A DNA stretch of 64,000 nucleotides from a bacterium (GTDB lineage: Bacteria > Myxococcota_A > UBA9160 > UBA4427): contig JANSYR010000001.1 of the NCBI GenBank assembly GCA_024742285.1, forward strand, positions 620,001 to 684,000. The letters run 5' to 3'. Under the pieces are notes generated by a model, which saw only the letters and a program-made list of their open reading frames with translations, was not told where the DNA came from and did no database searches. Positions 10,625-18,437 of the stretch are shown here, piece after piece (the stretch's first letter is position 1; each line of letters opens with the position of its first letter). The translations under genes and the position numbers were made by a program.

Positions 10625-10650
10625 TGTCCAGTTTCCACTGGACAATTTTT
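10625..10650 (+). terminator. Rho-independent terminator or attenuator
   Basis: TGTCCAGT (10625-10632) and ACTGGACA (10637-10644) form a perfect 8-bp stem with a TTCC loop, followed by ATTTTT. It directly follows the stop of the 256-residue protein and precedes the methyltransferase operon. The same palindrome could alternatively act as an operator. Confidence 0.65.
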
Positions 10651-10708
10651 CGCACAGTTCTGGGTACTTACGCTCCCTCGCTCGAACCCTCAGCGAAGGA
10701 GATCGGCC

Positions 10709-12151
10709 ATGCCCGACCGCATTCATTCCGTTTCAGCTCGACCCGACACCACCAATCTGAAGGCCTCGACCAGCGACCAGAATCTTCGGATCGATCCCCG
10801 CCACCCCGACACCCTCACGCTTCGCTCGACCAACCCCCGCACCCACTCGCAGCACCAGATCCGTCAGATCGCCGGATCAATCCTCGAGTTCGGCTTCCTG
10901 AACCCGATCCTGATCGATGCGAGCGGGACGGTCGTCGCTGGTCACGGGCGTGTCCGCGCCGCGCGCTATCTCGGCCTCATCGAGATCCCGACGATCCGAA
11001 TCGAACACCTCACAGAGGCTCAGATTCGCGCCTACGTGATCGCGGACAACAAGCTCGCCGAGAACGCGGGCTGGGACCGCGACCTGCTGGCGCTCGAACT
11101 CCAAGGGCTTGCCGAGATCGACATCGACTTCGATCTCGAGGTGACGGGTTTCGAGACAGCGGAGATCGATCTCTTGATCGGCGGGGACGCGCTGGACAGC
11201 GAGACGGATCCAGCCGATGCCCCAGTGGATCCCGACGCCGCCGGGCCGATCGTCTCCCGCCCGGCCGACCTCTGGCAGATCGGTCCGCACCGCCTCCTCT
11301 GTGCCGACGCCCTCGACGGGGCCGCCTACGCGCACCTCCTCGGCGAGGGTCGCGCCCAGGCCGTCTTCGTCGACCCGCCCTACAACGTCCCGATTCAGGG
11401 CCACGTCTCGGGACTCGGCCGGATCCAGCACGACGAGTTCGCAATGGCAAGCGGGGAGATGACGCCGGCCGAGTTCGAGACCTTCCTTGAGACGGCGCTC
11501 GCGCATCACGCCGCGTTCAGCCTCCCCGGCGCGCTGCACTACGTCTGTATGGACTGGCGGCACGCCGGCGAGCTGATCGTGGCCGGCGATGCCGTCTACT
11601 CCGAGTGCAAGAACATCTGCGTCTGGGCGAAGACGAACGCCGGGATGGGATCGCTCTATCGATCGCAGCACGAGTTCGTCTTCGTCTTCAAGCACGGGAC
11701 GGGACCGCATATCAACAACGTCGAGCTCGGCCGCCACGGTCGGACCCGAAGCAACGTTTGGAACTACGCCGGCGTCAATAGCTTCGGCCCCGAGCGCGAG
11801 GGCGGGCTCGGCATCCACCCCACTGTGAAGCCCGTCCGCCTCGTCGCCGACGCGATCCTCGACTGCACTCGCCGCGGTGACCTCGTGCTCGACGGGTTCG
11901 CGGGATCGGGCACCACGCTCCTCGCGGCCGAGCGAACCGGACGCGTCGGCGTCGGCCTCGAGATCGAGCCGAAGTACGTGGACGCCGCCCTGCGTCGCCT
12001 CGAGGAGCACGCCCTGCTTGAGGCGATCCACGTCGAGTCGGGGCGGAGCTTTTCGGAGATTGCCGCAGAGCGCGCCGCGGAGCCCGATCCGCCGATCGAG
12101 CCTGACGACGAGTCGGAGGCCAGCGCTGCCGATCTTCAGGTCGTCCGATGA
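10709..12151 (+). CDS. ParB-domain DNA methyltransferase (phage-type adenine/cytosine-N4 modification methylase)
   Basis: The 480-residue protein fuses a ParB N-terminal-like domain (about residues 25-130: NPRTHSQHQIRQIAGSI, AGHGRVRAARYLG, YVIADNKLAENAGWD) to a DNA methylase. The methylase has the catalytic DPPY motif in FVDPPYN and the SAM-binding motif DGFAGSGTTLLAA, with DPPY before FxGxG, the order of beta-class methylases. ATG 10709 is chosen after an AAGGAGAT ribosome site. Such fusions are common next to terminase genes in proteobacterial prophage-like islands. They modify the element's own DNA or mark packaging sites. Its stop overlaps the next start (ATGA). Confidence 0.88.
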   Translation: MPDRIHSVSARPDTTNLKASTSDQNLRIDPRHPDTLTLRSTNPRTHSQHQIRQIAGSILEFGFLNPILIDASGTVVAGHGRVRAARYLGLIEIPTIRIEHLTEAQIRAYVIADNKLAENAGWDRDLLALELQGLAEIDIDFDLEVTGFETAEIDLLIGGDALDSETDPADAPVDPDAAGPIVSRPADLWQIGPHRLLCADALDGAAYAHLLGEGRAQAVFVDPPYNVPIQGHVSGLGRIQHDEFAMASGEMTPAEFETFLETALAHHAAFSLPGALHYVCMDWRHAGELIVAGDAVYSECKNICVWAKTNAGMGSLYRSQHEFVFVFKHGTGPHINNVELGRHGRTRSNVWNYAGVNSFGPEREGGLGIHPTVKPVRLVADAILDCTRRGDLVLDGFAGSGTTLLAAERTGRVGVGLEIEPKYVDAALRRLEEHALLEAIHVESGRSFSEIAAERAAEPDPPIEPDDESEASAADLQVVR

Positions 12152-12600
12152 GCGAGTCAAAGACGCCGCCCGAGGCCGACTACGAGGTCGGATACGGCAA
12201 GCCCCCGAAGCACACCCAGTTCAAGCCGGGCAAGTCCGGCAATCCTCGCGGCCGCCCGAAGGGCACGAAGAACCTCAAGACCGACCTGATGGAGGAGCTC
12301 GGCGAGAAGATCGTCGTCCGCGAGGGCGAGGAGACGCGCCGAGTCAGCAAGCAGCGCGCGGTCGTGAAGACGCTCGTCGCCAAGACTTTGAAAGGCGATG
12401 CCCGATCCGGGCGCCTCCTCACGGGTCTGATGATGCGGCTGCTCGATACCGGCGAGGACGCGCCCGGCGAGATCGAGCCGCTGCACGACGACGAGCTGGA
12501 GATCCTCGCGGCCTTCGAGGCGCGGCGGGCGGGCCGTGACCACGCGTCGGCGCGGCCGACTCTCGGCGAGATAGCGGACGACCCGGAGGACCCGGAATGA
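12148..12600 (+). CDS. DUF5681 protein, probable small-terminase-like partner
   Basis: The 150-residue protein carries the DUF5681 signature near its N-terminus (YGKPPKHTQFKPGKSGNP followed by RGRPKGTKN), a Gly/Pro/Lys-rich DNA-contacting segment, and an acidic C-terminus. It overlaps the methyltransferase upstream and the terminase downstream by four bases each (ATGA), so all three are translationally coupled. DUF5681 proteins regularly precede terminase large subunits, so a role in recognising DNA for the terminase is likely but inferred. Confidence 0.82.
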   Translation: MSESKTPPEADYEVGYGKPPKHTQFKPGKSGNPRGRPKGTKNLKTDLMEELGEKIVVREGEETRRVSKQRAVVKTLVAKTLKGDARSGRLLTGLMMRLLDTGEDAPGEIEPLHDDELEILAAFEARRAGRDHASARPTLGEIADDPEDPE

Positions 12601-14066
12601 GTCTCAACGATCGCGCTCTACTCCACGCCCTCCTCCGCCACGACCTCGTCGCGTTCACGCAAAGGGTCTTTCAGACGGTCGTCCCGGGCCAGACCTTCGT
12701 GCCCAACTGGCACATCGAGGCGATCGCCTACGAGCTCGGCCGAGCCATGCGCGGCGAGATCCGGCGCCTGATCATCACCCTGCCCCCGCGGAACCTGAAG
12801 TCGATCTGCGCCTCGGTCGCCTTCCCGGCCTACGCCCTAGGACACGACCCCTCGAAGCGGATCGTCTGCGCGAGCTACTCGCAGGACCTGACGGCGAAGC
12901 ACGCCCGCGACACACGGGCCGTGATCACCTCGGACTGGTATCGGCAGCTGTTTCCGCGGACCCGGATCGACCCCAAGAAAAACGCCGAGACCGAGTTCGA
13001 GACGACGGCCAAGGGTTACCGGCTCGGGACCTCGGTCGGGGGCACCCTCACGGGTCGCGGCGGCAGCCTGATCATCATCGACGACCCGATGAAGCCCGCC
13101 GAGGCGCTCTCCGAGACCAAGCGTGCGGCGGTCTCGGAGTGGTACGACTCGACGCTCACCTCACGGCTGGACGACAAGAAGAAGGACGTGATCATCCTGA
13201 TCATGCAGCGGCTCCACGTCGACGACCTCGTGGGCCACGTCCTCGAGAAGGATGGGCAGCACTGGGTCCACCTGAACCTGCCGGCGATCGCCGACCGGGC
13301 AATGGACGTGCCCCTCGGCGACGGCCGCTTCTATCACCGAGCGGAGGGCGAGATCCTGCACGCCGAGCGCGAGCCCCTCTCGGCCCTCGAGGAGCTGCGG
13401 TCGGCGATGGGCAGCCAGTCCTTCTCGGCGCAGTACCAGCAGGCCCCGGTACCGCCGGGCGGCGCTCTAATCCAGCGTGATTGGCTCGCGACCTACGACC
13501 GCCTCCCGGAGCCGAAGCGAGGCGATCGGATCGTCCAGAGCTGGGACACGGCGTCCAAGGCCAACGCATCGAATGACTACTCGGTCTGCACGACCTGGCT
13601 GATGTCGGGCAAGGACTACTACCTGCTCCACGTCGATCGGCGGCGACTCGAGTTCCCCGACCTGAAACGGCGTATCGTTGCACTCGCCGAGGCGAGGGAG
13701 GCAAAGACCGTCCTCATCGAGGACGCCGGATCGGGCATCTCGCTGATCCAGGAGCTGCGCGACGAGGGCAAGGTGCGACCCATCGCGATCAAGCCCGACC
13801 GAGACAAGATCTCGCGACTCGAAGGCCAGAGTGCGGTGATCGAGGCGGGGCGCGTGTTCCTGCCGGCGAAGGCGCCCTGGCTCGACGAGTTTCTCTCGGA
13901 GGTCCTCGCCTTTCCCTACGGGCGCTACGACGATCAGGTCGACAGTCTGTCGCAATTCTTGACCTGGGCGGCCAAGGAGCAACGGCGGCGGAAATCGATC
14001 CCCGTCGCGCCGATTCTATTCACGATCGATCGGCAGCTCGGGGGGCCTGACTTCGGGTTCAGCTAG
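12597..14066 (+). CDS. terL: Phage terminase large subunit
   Basis: The 489-residue product has an N-terminal ATPase with a Walker A-like LPPRNLKS (variant lacking the usual GxGKS), a motif like CASYSQDLT, GGTLTGRGGS, and Walker B LIIIDDP. A C-terminal RNase H-like nuclease follows, with acidic positions in SWDTASKANASNDYS, LIEDAGSG and DDQVDSLSQF. Terminases cut and pump phage DNA into a prohead. Here no portal, protease or capsid gene follows, so the terminase stands alone in this island, either as a relic or as a helper-dependent satellite function. Length and motifs suggest an intact protein. Confidence 0.92.
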   Translation: MSLNDRALLHALLRHDLVAFTQRVFQTVVPGQTFVPNWHIEAIAYELGRAMRGEIRRLIITLPPRNLKSICASVAFPAYALGHDPSKRIVCASYSQDLTAKHARDTRAVITSDWYRQLFPRTRIDPKKNAETEFETTAKGYRLGTSVGGTLTGRGGSLIIIDDPMKPAEALSETKRAAVSEWYDSTLTSRLDDKKKDVIILIMQRLHVDDLVGHVLEKDGQHWVHLNLPAIADRAMDVPLGDGRFYHRAEGEILHAEREPLSALEELRSAMGSQSFSAQYQQAPVPPGGALIQRDWLATYDRLPEPKRGDRIVQSWDTASKANASNDYSVCTTWLMSGKDYYLLHVDRRRLEFPDLKRRIVALAEAREAKTVLIEDAGSGISLIQELRDEGKVRPIAIKPDRDKISRLEGQSAVIEAGRVFLPAKAPWLDEFLSEVLAFPYGRYDDQVDSLSQFLTWAAKEQRRRKSIPVAPILFTIDRQLGGPDFGFS

Positions 14067-14076
14067 CTGAGGCCGG

Positions 14077-14361
14077 CTATTCGATCCCTTCGACGAGGTC
14101 GGCTAGGGAGACGCCCAGGGCGTTCGCGAGATCGACGGCCGTCATGAGCGTCGGGTCGACCTGACCACGCTCGATCAGCGAGACGTGAGTGCGGTGAACC
14201 GAGGCTTCGGCTCCGAGCGCCTCCTGGCTGATCTCCATCTTCTCGCGGAGACGTCGGAGGTTCGCCCCGAAGACGGCGGCGCGCTCGCGGCGACGCCTTG
14301 CCTTGGCCGGATCCCGCGGCCGAGATCCGCTTCCTCGAGTCTTCCGCCGCGCTGCCGCCAT
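14077..14361 (-). CDS. XRE-family HTH repressor
   Basis: A small protein of about 94 residues. A basic N-terminus (RRKTRGSGSRPRDPAKARRR) precedes a Cro/CI-type HTH: FGANLRRLREKMEISQEAL, then ASVHRTHVSLIERGQVDPT and LANALGVSLADLVEG. The frame extends to 14388, but ATG 14361 leaves the paired operator-like repeats at 14383-14411 upstream of the coding start. It faces away from the lipoprotein gene and is the likely master repressor of the island. Confidence 0.82.
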   Translation of the reverse strand: MAAARRKTRGSGSRPRDPAKARRRRERAAVFGANLRRLREKMEISQEALGAEASVHRTHVSLIERGQVDPTLMTAVDLANALGVSLADLVEGIE

Positions 14362-14382
14362 GGGCGTAAAGCATCGATTTTG

Positions 14383-14411
14383 CAGCAAATTTGACTACAG
14401 CAAAGTTGCTG
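14383..14411. promoter_or_regulatory. Paired operator-like repeats upstream of the XRE gene
   Basis: CAGCAAATTTG (14383-14393) and CAGCAAAGTTGCTG (14398-14411) share CAGCAAA at 15-bp spacing. The second is a perfect inverted repeat (CAGCAA, AG, TTGCTG). Their place between the divergent XRE and lipoprotein genes suits autoregulation by the XRE protein. Confidence 0.5.
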
Positions 14412-14478
14412 AGAGTCCGACATCGGGAGCCATGCGGACGGGGAGTCCACCCCTCCGACGAGACCAGGAGAACGACCC

Positions 14479-14991
14479 ATGGCCTCTCGAATCGCTCTCA
14501 CGGCCCTCGCGGCCCTCTTCCTCGCCGGCTGCGCGGCGACCCCCTATCAGCCCAATGGCCTGCGCGGCGGCTACTCCGAGGTCCGCCTCGGGACCGACAC
14601 CTACGCCGTCACCTTTAGCGGCAACGGCTACGCAACCGAGACGCAGACTCGATCAATGGCCTTCCTCCGCGGCGCCGAGCTCTGCCGCGAGGCGGGCTAC
14701 CCCTGGATGGCCGCGGTGAAGGACAACTCGAAGGTGAACCGCGACGTCCGCGTGACGCCCGCGCGGACCCGGGTCAGCACCTACGCCCACACGAACAAGA
14801 ATGGCCGCTACACGGGCTCCTCGGGCTACGTGACGAGGACGCCCGAGAAGACTCGGGTGACCGAGCGACCGGTGGCGCAGCTCGAGATCCGATGCCTCCG
14901 AGACAACCCGAAGAAGGACCGGCGGATCCTGCACGTCGAGCAGTACATCCGGACGGTCGGGCCGCAGTTCGGGGTCGCGCTCAACGACTAG
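14479..14991 (+). CDS. CC0125/CC1285-type lipoprotein
   Basis: The 170-residue precursor has a type II signal peptide with lipobox LAGC (Cys18). The mature part opens YQPNGLRGGYSEVRLGTDTY, then VTFSGNGYATE and AFLRGAELCREAGYPW, the pattern of the small CC0125/CC1285 lipoprotein family seen in proteobacteria. Function is unknown. The A at +2 after Cys predicts outer-membrane sorting by the Lol system. A lipoprotein in a phage-type island may be a lysogenic-conversion factor, for example blocking superinfection, but nothing in the sequence proves that. Confidence 0.75.
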   Translation: MASRIALTALAALFLAGCAATPYQPNGLRGGYSEVRLGTDTYAVTFSGNGYATETQTRSMAFLRGAELCREAGYPWMAAVKDNSKVNRDVRVTPARTRVSTYAHTNKNGRYTGSSGYVTRTPEKTRVTERPVAQLEIRCLRDNPKKDRRILHVEQYIRTVGPQFGVALND

Positions 14992-15164
14992 GGCACCCGG
15001 CCCGCACGGCCTGGAGGGCCTCCGCGACACGCGCTGTGGCCTGCCGCGCTCGCGCCAAGGACCCGGCGGGCCATCGAGCGACAGCTAGCCTCGCCGCCAG
15101 GCGTGACCGGATCTGTCACGGGGATCATCTCCCATCGACGTTGACTACCGAAAGGGAGAATCAC

Positions 15165-15335
15165 ATGAGCTTCTTCAGAATTCGCGTCGCCGCGCTCCTA
15201 CAGCGACGCCCCGGCGCCGAGTGTTGCGACTGCGCCGAGCAGGCCGAGTTTCGACCGGACGATCAGCTCTGGACGATCCACAACGGGTCGATCGTCTACT
15301 GCCCGCGGTGCGCGGAGTACGAGGGCCTCTACTAG
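15165..15335 (+). CDS. Small zinc-ribbon-like protein
   Basis: A 56-residue protein with two Cys pairs, CCDC near residues 20-23 and CPRC near 46-49, spaced as in a compact zinc ribbon. It has a good AAGGGAGA ribosome site 7 bp upstream of the ATG. It lies between the lipoprotein and DUF2924 genes. Zinc ribbons of this size in phage-type DNA often bind nucleic acid or host RNA polymerase; no specific function can be assigned. Confidence 0.6.
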   Translation: MSFFRIRVAALLQRRPGAECCDCAEQAEFRPDDQLWTIHNGSIVYCPRCAEYEGLY

Positions 15336-15624
15336 GAGCGTCCGGGAGGTCTGAACCCAGGCCTCGATGGCGGCTCGCCGTCCCTCTGATTCGCGGCGTC
15401 GTCCGCCCTTTCGGCTCCGATTGCCGAGGCATCCAAACGCCGCGAATGGAAGGCGAATACCGTCCCGGAGACACGCGTCTCTCCCGGATTCGCCTTGACT
15501 CCCCTCCCTCGGGAAGCGTGCATGGGGAGCCTTCTCTGGGCTCCCCGAGACAGCACGACCGACCGATGGACGGCCCGGATCGAACTCTCGGCGCATGCCC
15601 GGAGACCGATCAAGGAGTCGATCC

Positions 15625-16074
15625 ATGGGGAACCCCTACCCCCGAAACGAAGCCCTCGAAGCCGAGCTCGAGGCCCTCCCCGACCTCCCTCGTGACGAGC
15701 TGAAGCAGCGCTGGACTGAGCACTACGGGACGCCCGCCCCGCACAAGATGAGCCGCAAGCTCCTTTGCTACGCGATCGCCTACAAGATGCAGGAGAAGGT
15801 CTACGGCGGGCTCGACAAGAAGACGCGCCGAAAGCTCGAGAAGGCAGCCGCCGACCTAAAAGCGGGGAAACCGCTTGGACCGACGGGGCCGAAGATCAAG
15901 CCCGGCACCCGTCTCCTCCGCGAGTGGCAGGGCACCGTCCACGAGGTGATCGTCCTCGAGAAGGGGGTCCAGTACCGGGACAAGACCTGGCCCTCGCTCT
16001 CGGCCGTCGCCCGCGAGATCACGGGCGCCCGCTGGTCGGGGCCTCGGTTCTTCGGCCTGAAGGACAAGTCCTAG
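15625..16074 (+). CDS. DUF2924 protein associated with serine recombinase
   Basis: The 149-residue product has the DUF2924 pattern: WTEHYGTPAPHKMSRKLLCYA in the N-terminal half, then IKPGTRLLREWQGTVHEV and a C-terminal block with YRDKTWPSLSAVAREITGAR and WSGPRFFGL. An AAGGAG site precedes ATG 15625. The recombinase starts 1 bp after its stop. DUF2924 genes commonly sit immediately before serine recombinase genes in proteobacterial mobile islands, so it is probably a DNA-binding accessory or directionality factor. Confidence 0.85.
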   Translation: MGNPYPRNEALEAELEALPDLPRDELKQRWTEHYGTPAPHKMSRKLLCYAIAYKMQEKVYGGLDKKTRRKLEKAAADLKAGKPLGPTGPKIKPGTRLLREWQGTVHEVIVLEKGVQYRDKTWPSLSAVAREITGARWSGPRFFGLKDKS

Positions 16075-16075
16075 G

Positions 16076-17755
16076 ATGGGCGGCGAGAAGACGGGACGAC
16101 GACGCTGCGCGACCTACACCCGAAAGTCGTCCGAGGAGGGTCTGGAGCAGGACTTCAACTCGCTCGATGCCCAACGAGAGGCCTGCGAGGCGTACATCAA
16201 GAGCCAAGCGGGGGAGGGCTGGAAGCCGGTCAAGACCCGCTACGACGACGGAGGATTCTCGGGCGGAAACGTCGATCGGCCGGGGCTGCAACAGCTCCTC
16301 GCGGACATCGATAATGGGAAGATCGACATCGTGGTCGTCTACAAGGTGGATCGGCTCACTCGATCGCTCGCCGACTTCGCGAAGATCGTCGAGGTGCTCG
16401 ACGTGCACAAAGTCTCGTTCGTCTCCGTCACGCAGCAGTTCAATACGACGACTTCGATGGGGCGGCTGACGCTCAACATGCTGCTCTCGTTCGCACAGTT
16501 CGAGCGCGAGGTCACGGGGGAGCGAATCCGAGACAAGATCGCGGCGTCGAAGCGGAAGGGGCTCTGGATGGGTGGTCTCGTGCCGCTTGGGTACGAGGCG
16601 GATGGGCGGACGCTCAAGATCGTCGAGGCCGAGGCGATGATCGTGCGGCGACTCTTTCAGCTCTACCTCGAACTTGGGACCGTGAAGCGAGTGAAGGAGG
16701 AGGCGGATCGACTGGGGTTCAGGAGCAAGGTCCGGGAGCTCAAGGATGGATCACACCGAGGAGGGCTTCCGCTCGGGCGTGGGCATATCCACCGCATCCT
16801 CAACAACCCGATCTATGTCGGCCAGATCGGCCACAAGGGGACCGTCCACGAGGGGCAGCATCAGCCGATCATCGACAGGAAGACGTGGGATGGCGTTCAG
16901 AAGCAGCTCGCGAACCAGACGCCCAATCGACCGGCGCAGAACATCGCGGAGAGCCACAGTCCGCTCCGAGGCAAGCTGTTCGACGAGGACGGCGGCATGC
17001 TCACGCCGAGTCACACCGTAAAATCTGGGCGGCGATATCGGTACTACGTGTCGCGGGAATCGACTGCGATCGAAAAGGACGGAGCGAATCGCAAGGCCGG
17101 AGCCCGATGGAGACTGCCTGCTCGGGATCTCGAGCGGTGCGTCGAGCGAGGTGTGATCGAGTTTCTCTCGGATCCGGCCGAGCTGGTCGATGCTGCTCGA
17201 CAAGTCGGGGTCAACCGCGCGGAAGCAGCTAGCCTCGTAAGGCAAGTTCCGGAGCGACCGACACACTCTCTAGAGCTTGTCCGATGCGTCGTGCTTGGCG
17301 CGGACGGCTTGATACTGGACATCGATCTCTCGAGCATTCTCTCGAGGGATGTCGACGTGATTCGACGGTCGATCGCGGCGCGTTTCAGAAAGCGTGGCGT
17401 CGAGCAGCGGCTCGTGCTCGAAAGACCCGAACGACGCTCGGTTGCGACCGACGTTGATCCCGCGCTTCTCAGGGCGATTGCGCGAGCCCACAGGTGGTTC
17501 CAAGAATTGTCGGATGGCCGCGTCAGGTCGCTGGAAGAGGTCGGTGAGAAGGAGGGCATCTCCGCTCGGTTCGTCGGAGCACTCATGCCGCTGGCCTTCC
17601 TCTGCCCGGACGCGGTTTCGAGCGTTTCGGCAGGTGAACAGCCCGTCGATCTCACTACAGAGTCCCTTATACGACGCACAGAGATTTCTCTCAGCTGGAG
17701 CGAGCAGCGGCGAAGCCTCGCGCTCCGACACCAGGATCGCGACGCTAGAGGTTGA
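16076..17755 (+). CDS. Large serine recombinase (integrase) of the island
   Basis: The 559-residue product has an N-terminal resolvase domain with the catalytic YTRKS motif (Ser18), DAQREACEAYI, and the VYKVDRLTRSL helix (about residues 88-98). A recombinase domain follows (about 170-290: ILNNPIYVGQIGHKGTVHEG), then a C-terminal region containing FDEDGGMLTPSHTVKSGRRY. The zinc-ribbon cysteines of many large serine recombinases are missing there. Such enzymes integrate and excise elements at short att sites without tRNA targets. It follows DUF2924 by 1 bp and is probably the island's integrase. Confidence 0.92.
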   Translation: MGGEKTGRRRCATYTRKSSEEGLEQDFNSLDAQREACEAYIKSQAGEGWKPVKTRYDDGGFSGGNVDRPGLQQLLADIDNGKIDIVVVYKVDRLTRSLADFAKIVEVLDVHKVSFVSVTQQFNTTTSMGRLTLNMLLSFAQFEREVTGERIRDKIAASKRKGLWMGGLVPLGYEADGRTLKIVEAEAMIVRRLFQLYLELGTVKRVKEEADRLGFRSKVRELKDGSHRGGLPLGRGHIHRILNNPIYVGQIGHKGTVHEGQHQPIIDRKTWDGVQKQLANQTPNRPAQNIAESHSPLRGKLFDEDGGMLTPSHTVKSGRRYRYYVSRESTAIEKDGANRKAGARWRLPARDLERCVERGVIEFLSDPAELVDAARQVGVNRAEAASLVRQVPERPTHSLELVRCVVLGADGLILDIDLSSILSRDVDVIRRSIAARFRKRGVEQRLVLERPERRSVATDVDPALLRAIARAHRWFQELSDGRVRSLEEVGEKEGISARFVGALMPLAFLCPDAVSSVSAGEQPVDLTTESLIRRTEISLSWSEQRRSLALRHQDRDARG

Positions 17756-17778
17756 CAGATGAGCGAATTTGCTACTTT
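17752..17778 (+). promoter_or_regulatory. Putative promoter for the HTH-ImmA/IrrE operon
   Basis: A consensus -35 TTGACA (17752-17757) overlaps the recombinase stop, and a weaker -10 TACTTT (17773-17778) sits 15 bp downstream, slightly short of ideal. It lies in an AT-rich patch 42 bp before ATG 17820. Confidence 0.4.
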
Positions 17779-17819
17779 TCTCTCCACCTCCCCCCAGGCA
17801 GAAAGTACGAGATCGATCG

Positions 17820-18437
17820 ATGGGTCCGAAGAAGCCCTGGGAGCGACACTTCAGTCTTACCGAGGAACGGCTCAGAATAGTCGCGGAGATCCTTCGCGAC
17901 GTGCGAAATGACGCACTCGAGGATTTCAGCGCCGAGCGTGGAGATCGCGCTTGGGGGCACGGCTGCCGCGTCTACGAGAGGTCGTGCGAGCAGCTCAATA
18001 GAGCCAGCGAGAAGTTCGATTGGCTAGACATCCACGACTCGTCGCTACATTTCATATTCAAGATCGGCGGCGTGCCCGTGCGCTTCTATCGAGGCGATCC
18101 GGACAATCCAAATCGCAATTTGCTGAGGATCTGTCCCGGCGAGCTGGAGCAGCAGCAGCAAGCGTTCGCGTTCCTCGACGACAACGAATCGGGATGGTTC
18201 TGGCGAATCGCCGTCGCAACGGACGCAGACGAGCGCGTTCTCGAGATCTTCATGCTTGAGGTTCGCGATAGCGGCGAGACTCGGAATGCTTGGAGTATCC
18301 CCCTCAATGGCGATGTACGAGTGCTCCACGACGTGTCCGCCACGCCGCAACCGGTGAAGCTTGCACCCCCCGTAGTCGAGGTCCGGACAGCGGACCGAAA
18401 GGAAGAGGACGGCGATGGACCTTCGGGCGGCCGTTGA
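17820..18437 (+). CDS. Hypothetical protein coupled to HTH-ImmA/IrrE protease
   Basis: I do not recognise this soluble protein of about 205 residues. It has an N-terminal helical part (ERLRIVAEILRDVRNDALED), a central beta-rich section (LHFIFKIGGVPVRFYRGDP) and a Pro-rich acidic tail. An upstream frame from 17769 lacks a good start; ATG 17820 begins MGPKKPWERHF. Its 3' end overlaps the next gene by 23 bp, so the two are co-translated. In that position it may be the target, toxin or sensor partner of the HTH-metalloprotease. Confidence 0.6.
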   Translation: MGPKKPWERHFSLTEERLRIVAEILRDVRNDALEDFSAERGDRAWGHGCRVYERSCEQLNRASEKFDWLDIHDSSLHFIFKIGGVPVRFYRGDPDNPNRNLLRICPGELEQQQQAFAFLDDNESGWFWRIAVATDADERVLEIFMLEVRDSGETRNAWSIPLNGDVRVLHDVSATPQPVKLAPPVVEVRTADRKEEDGDGPSGGR

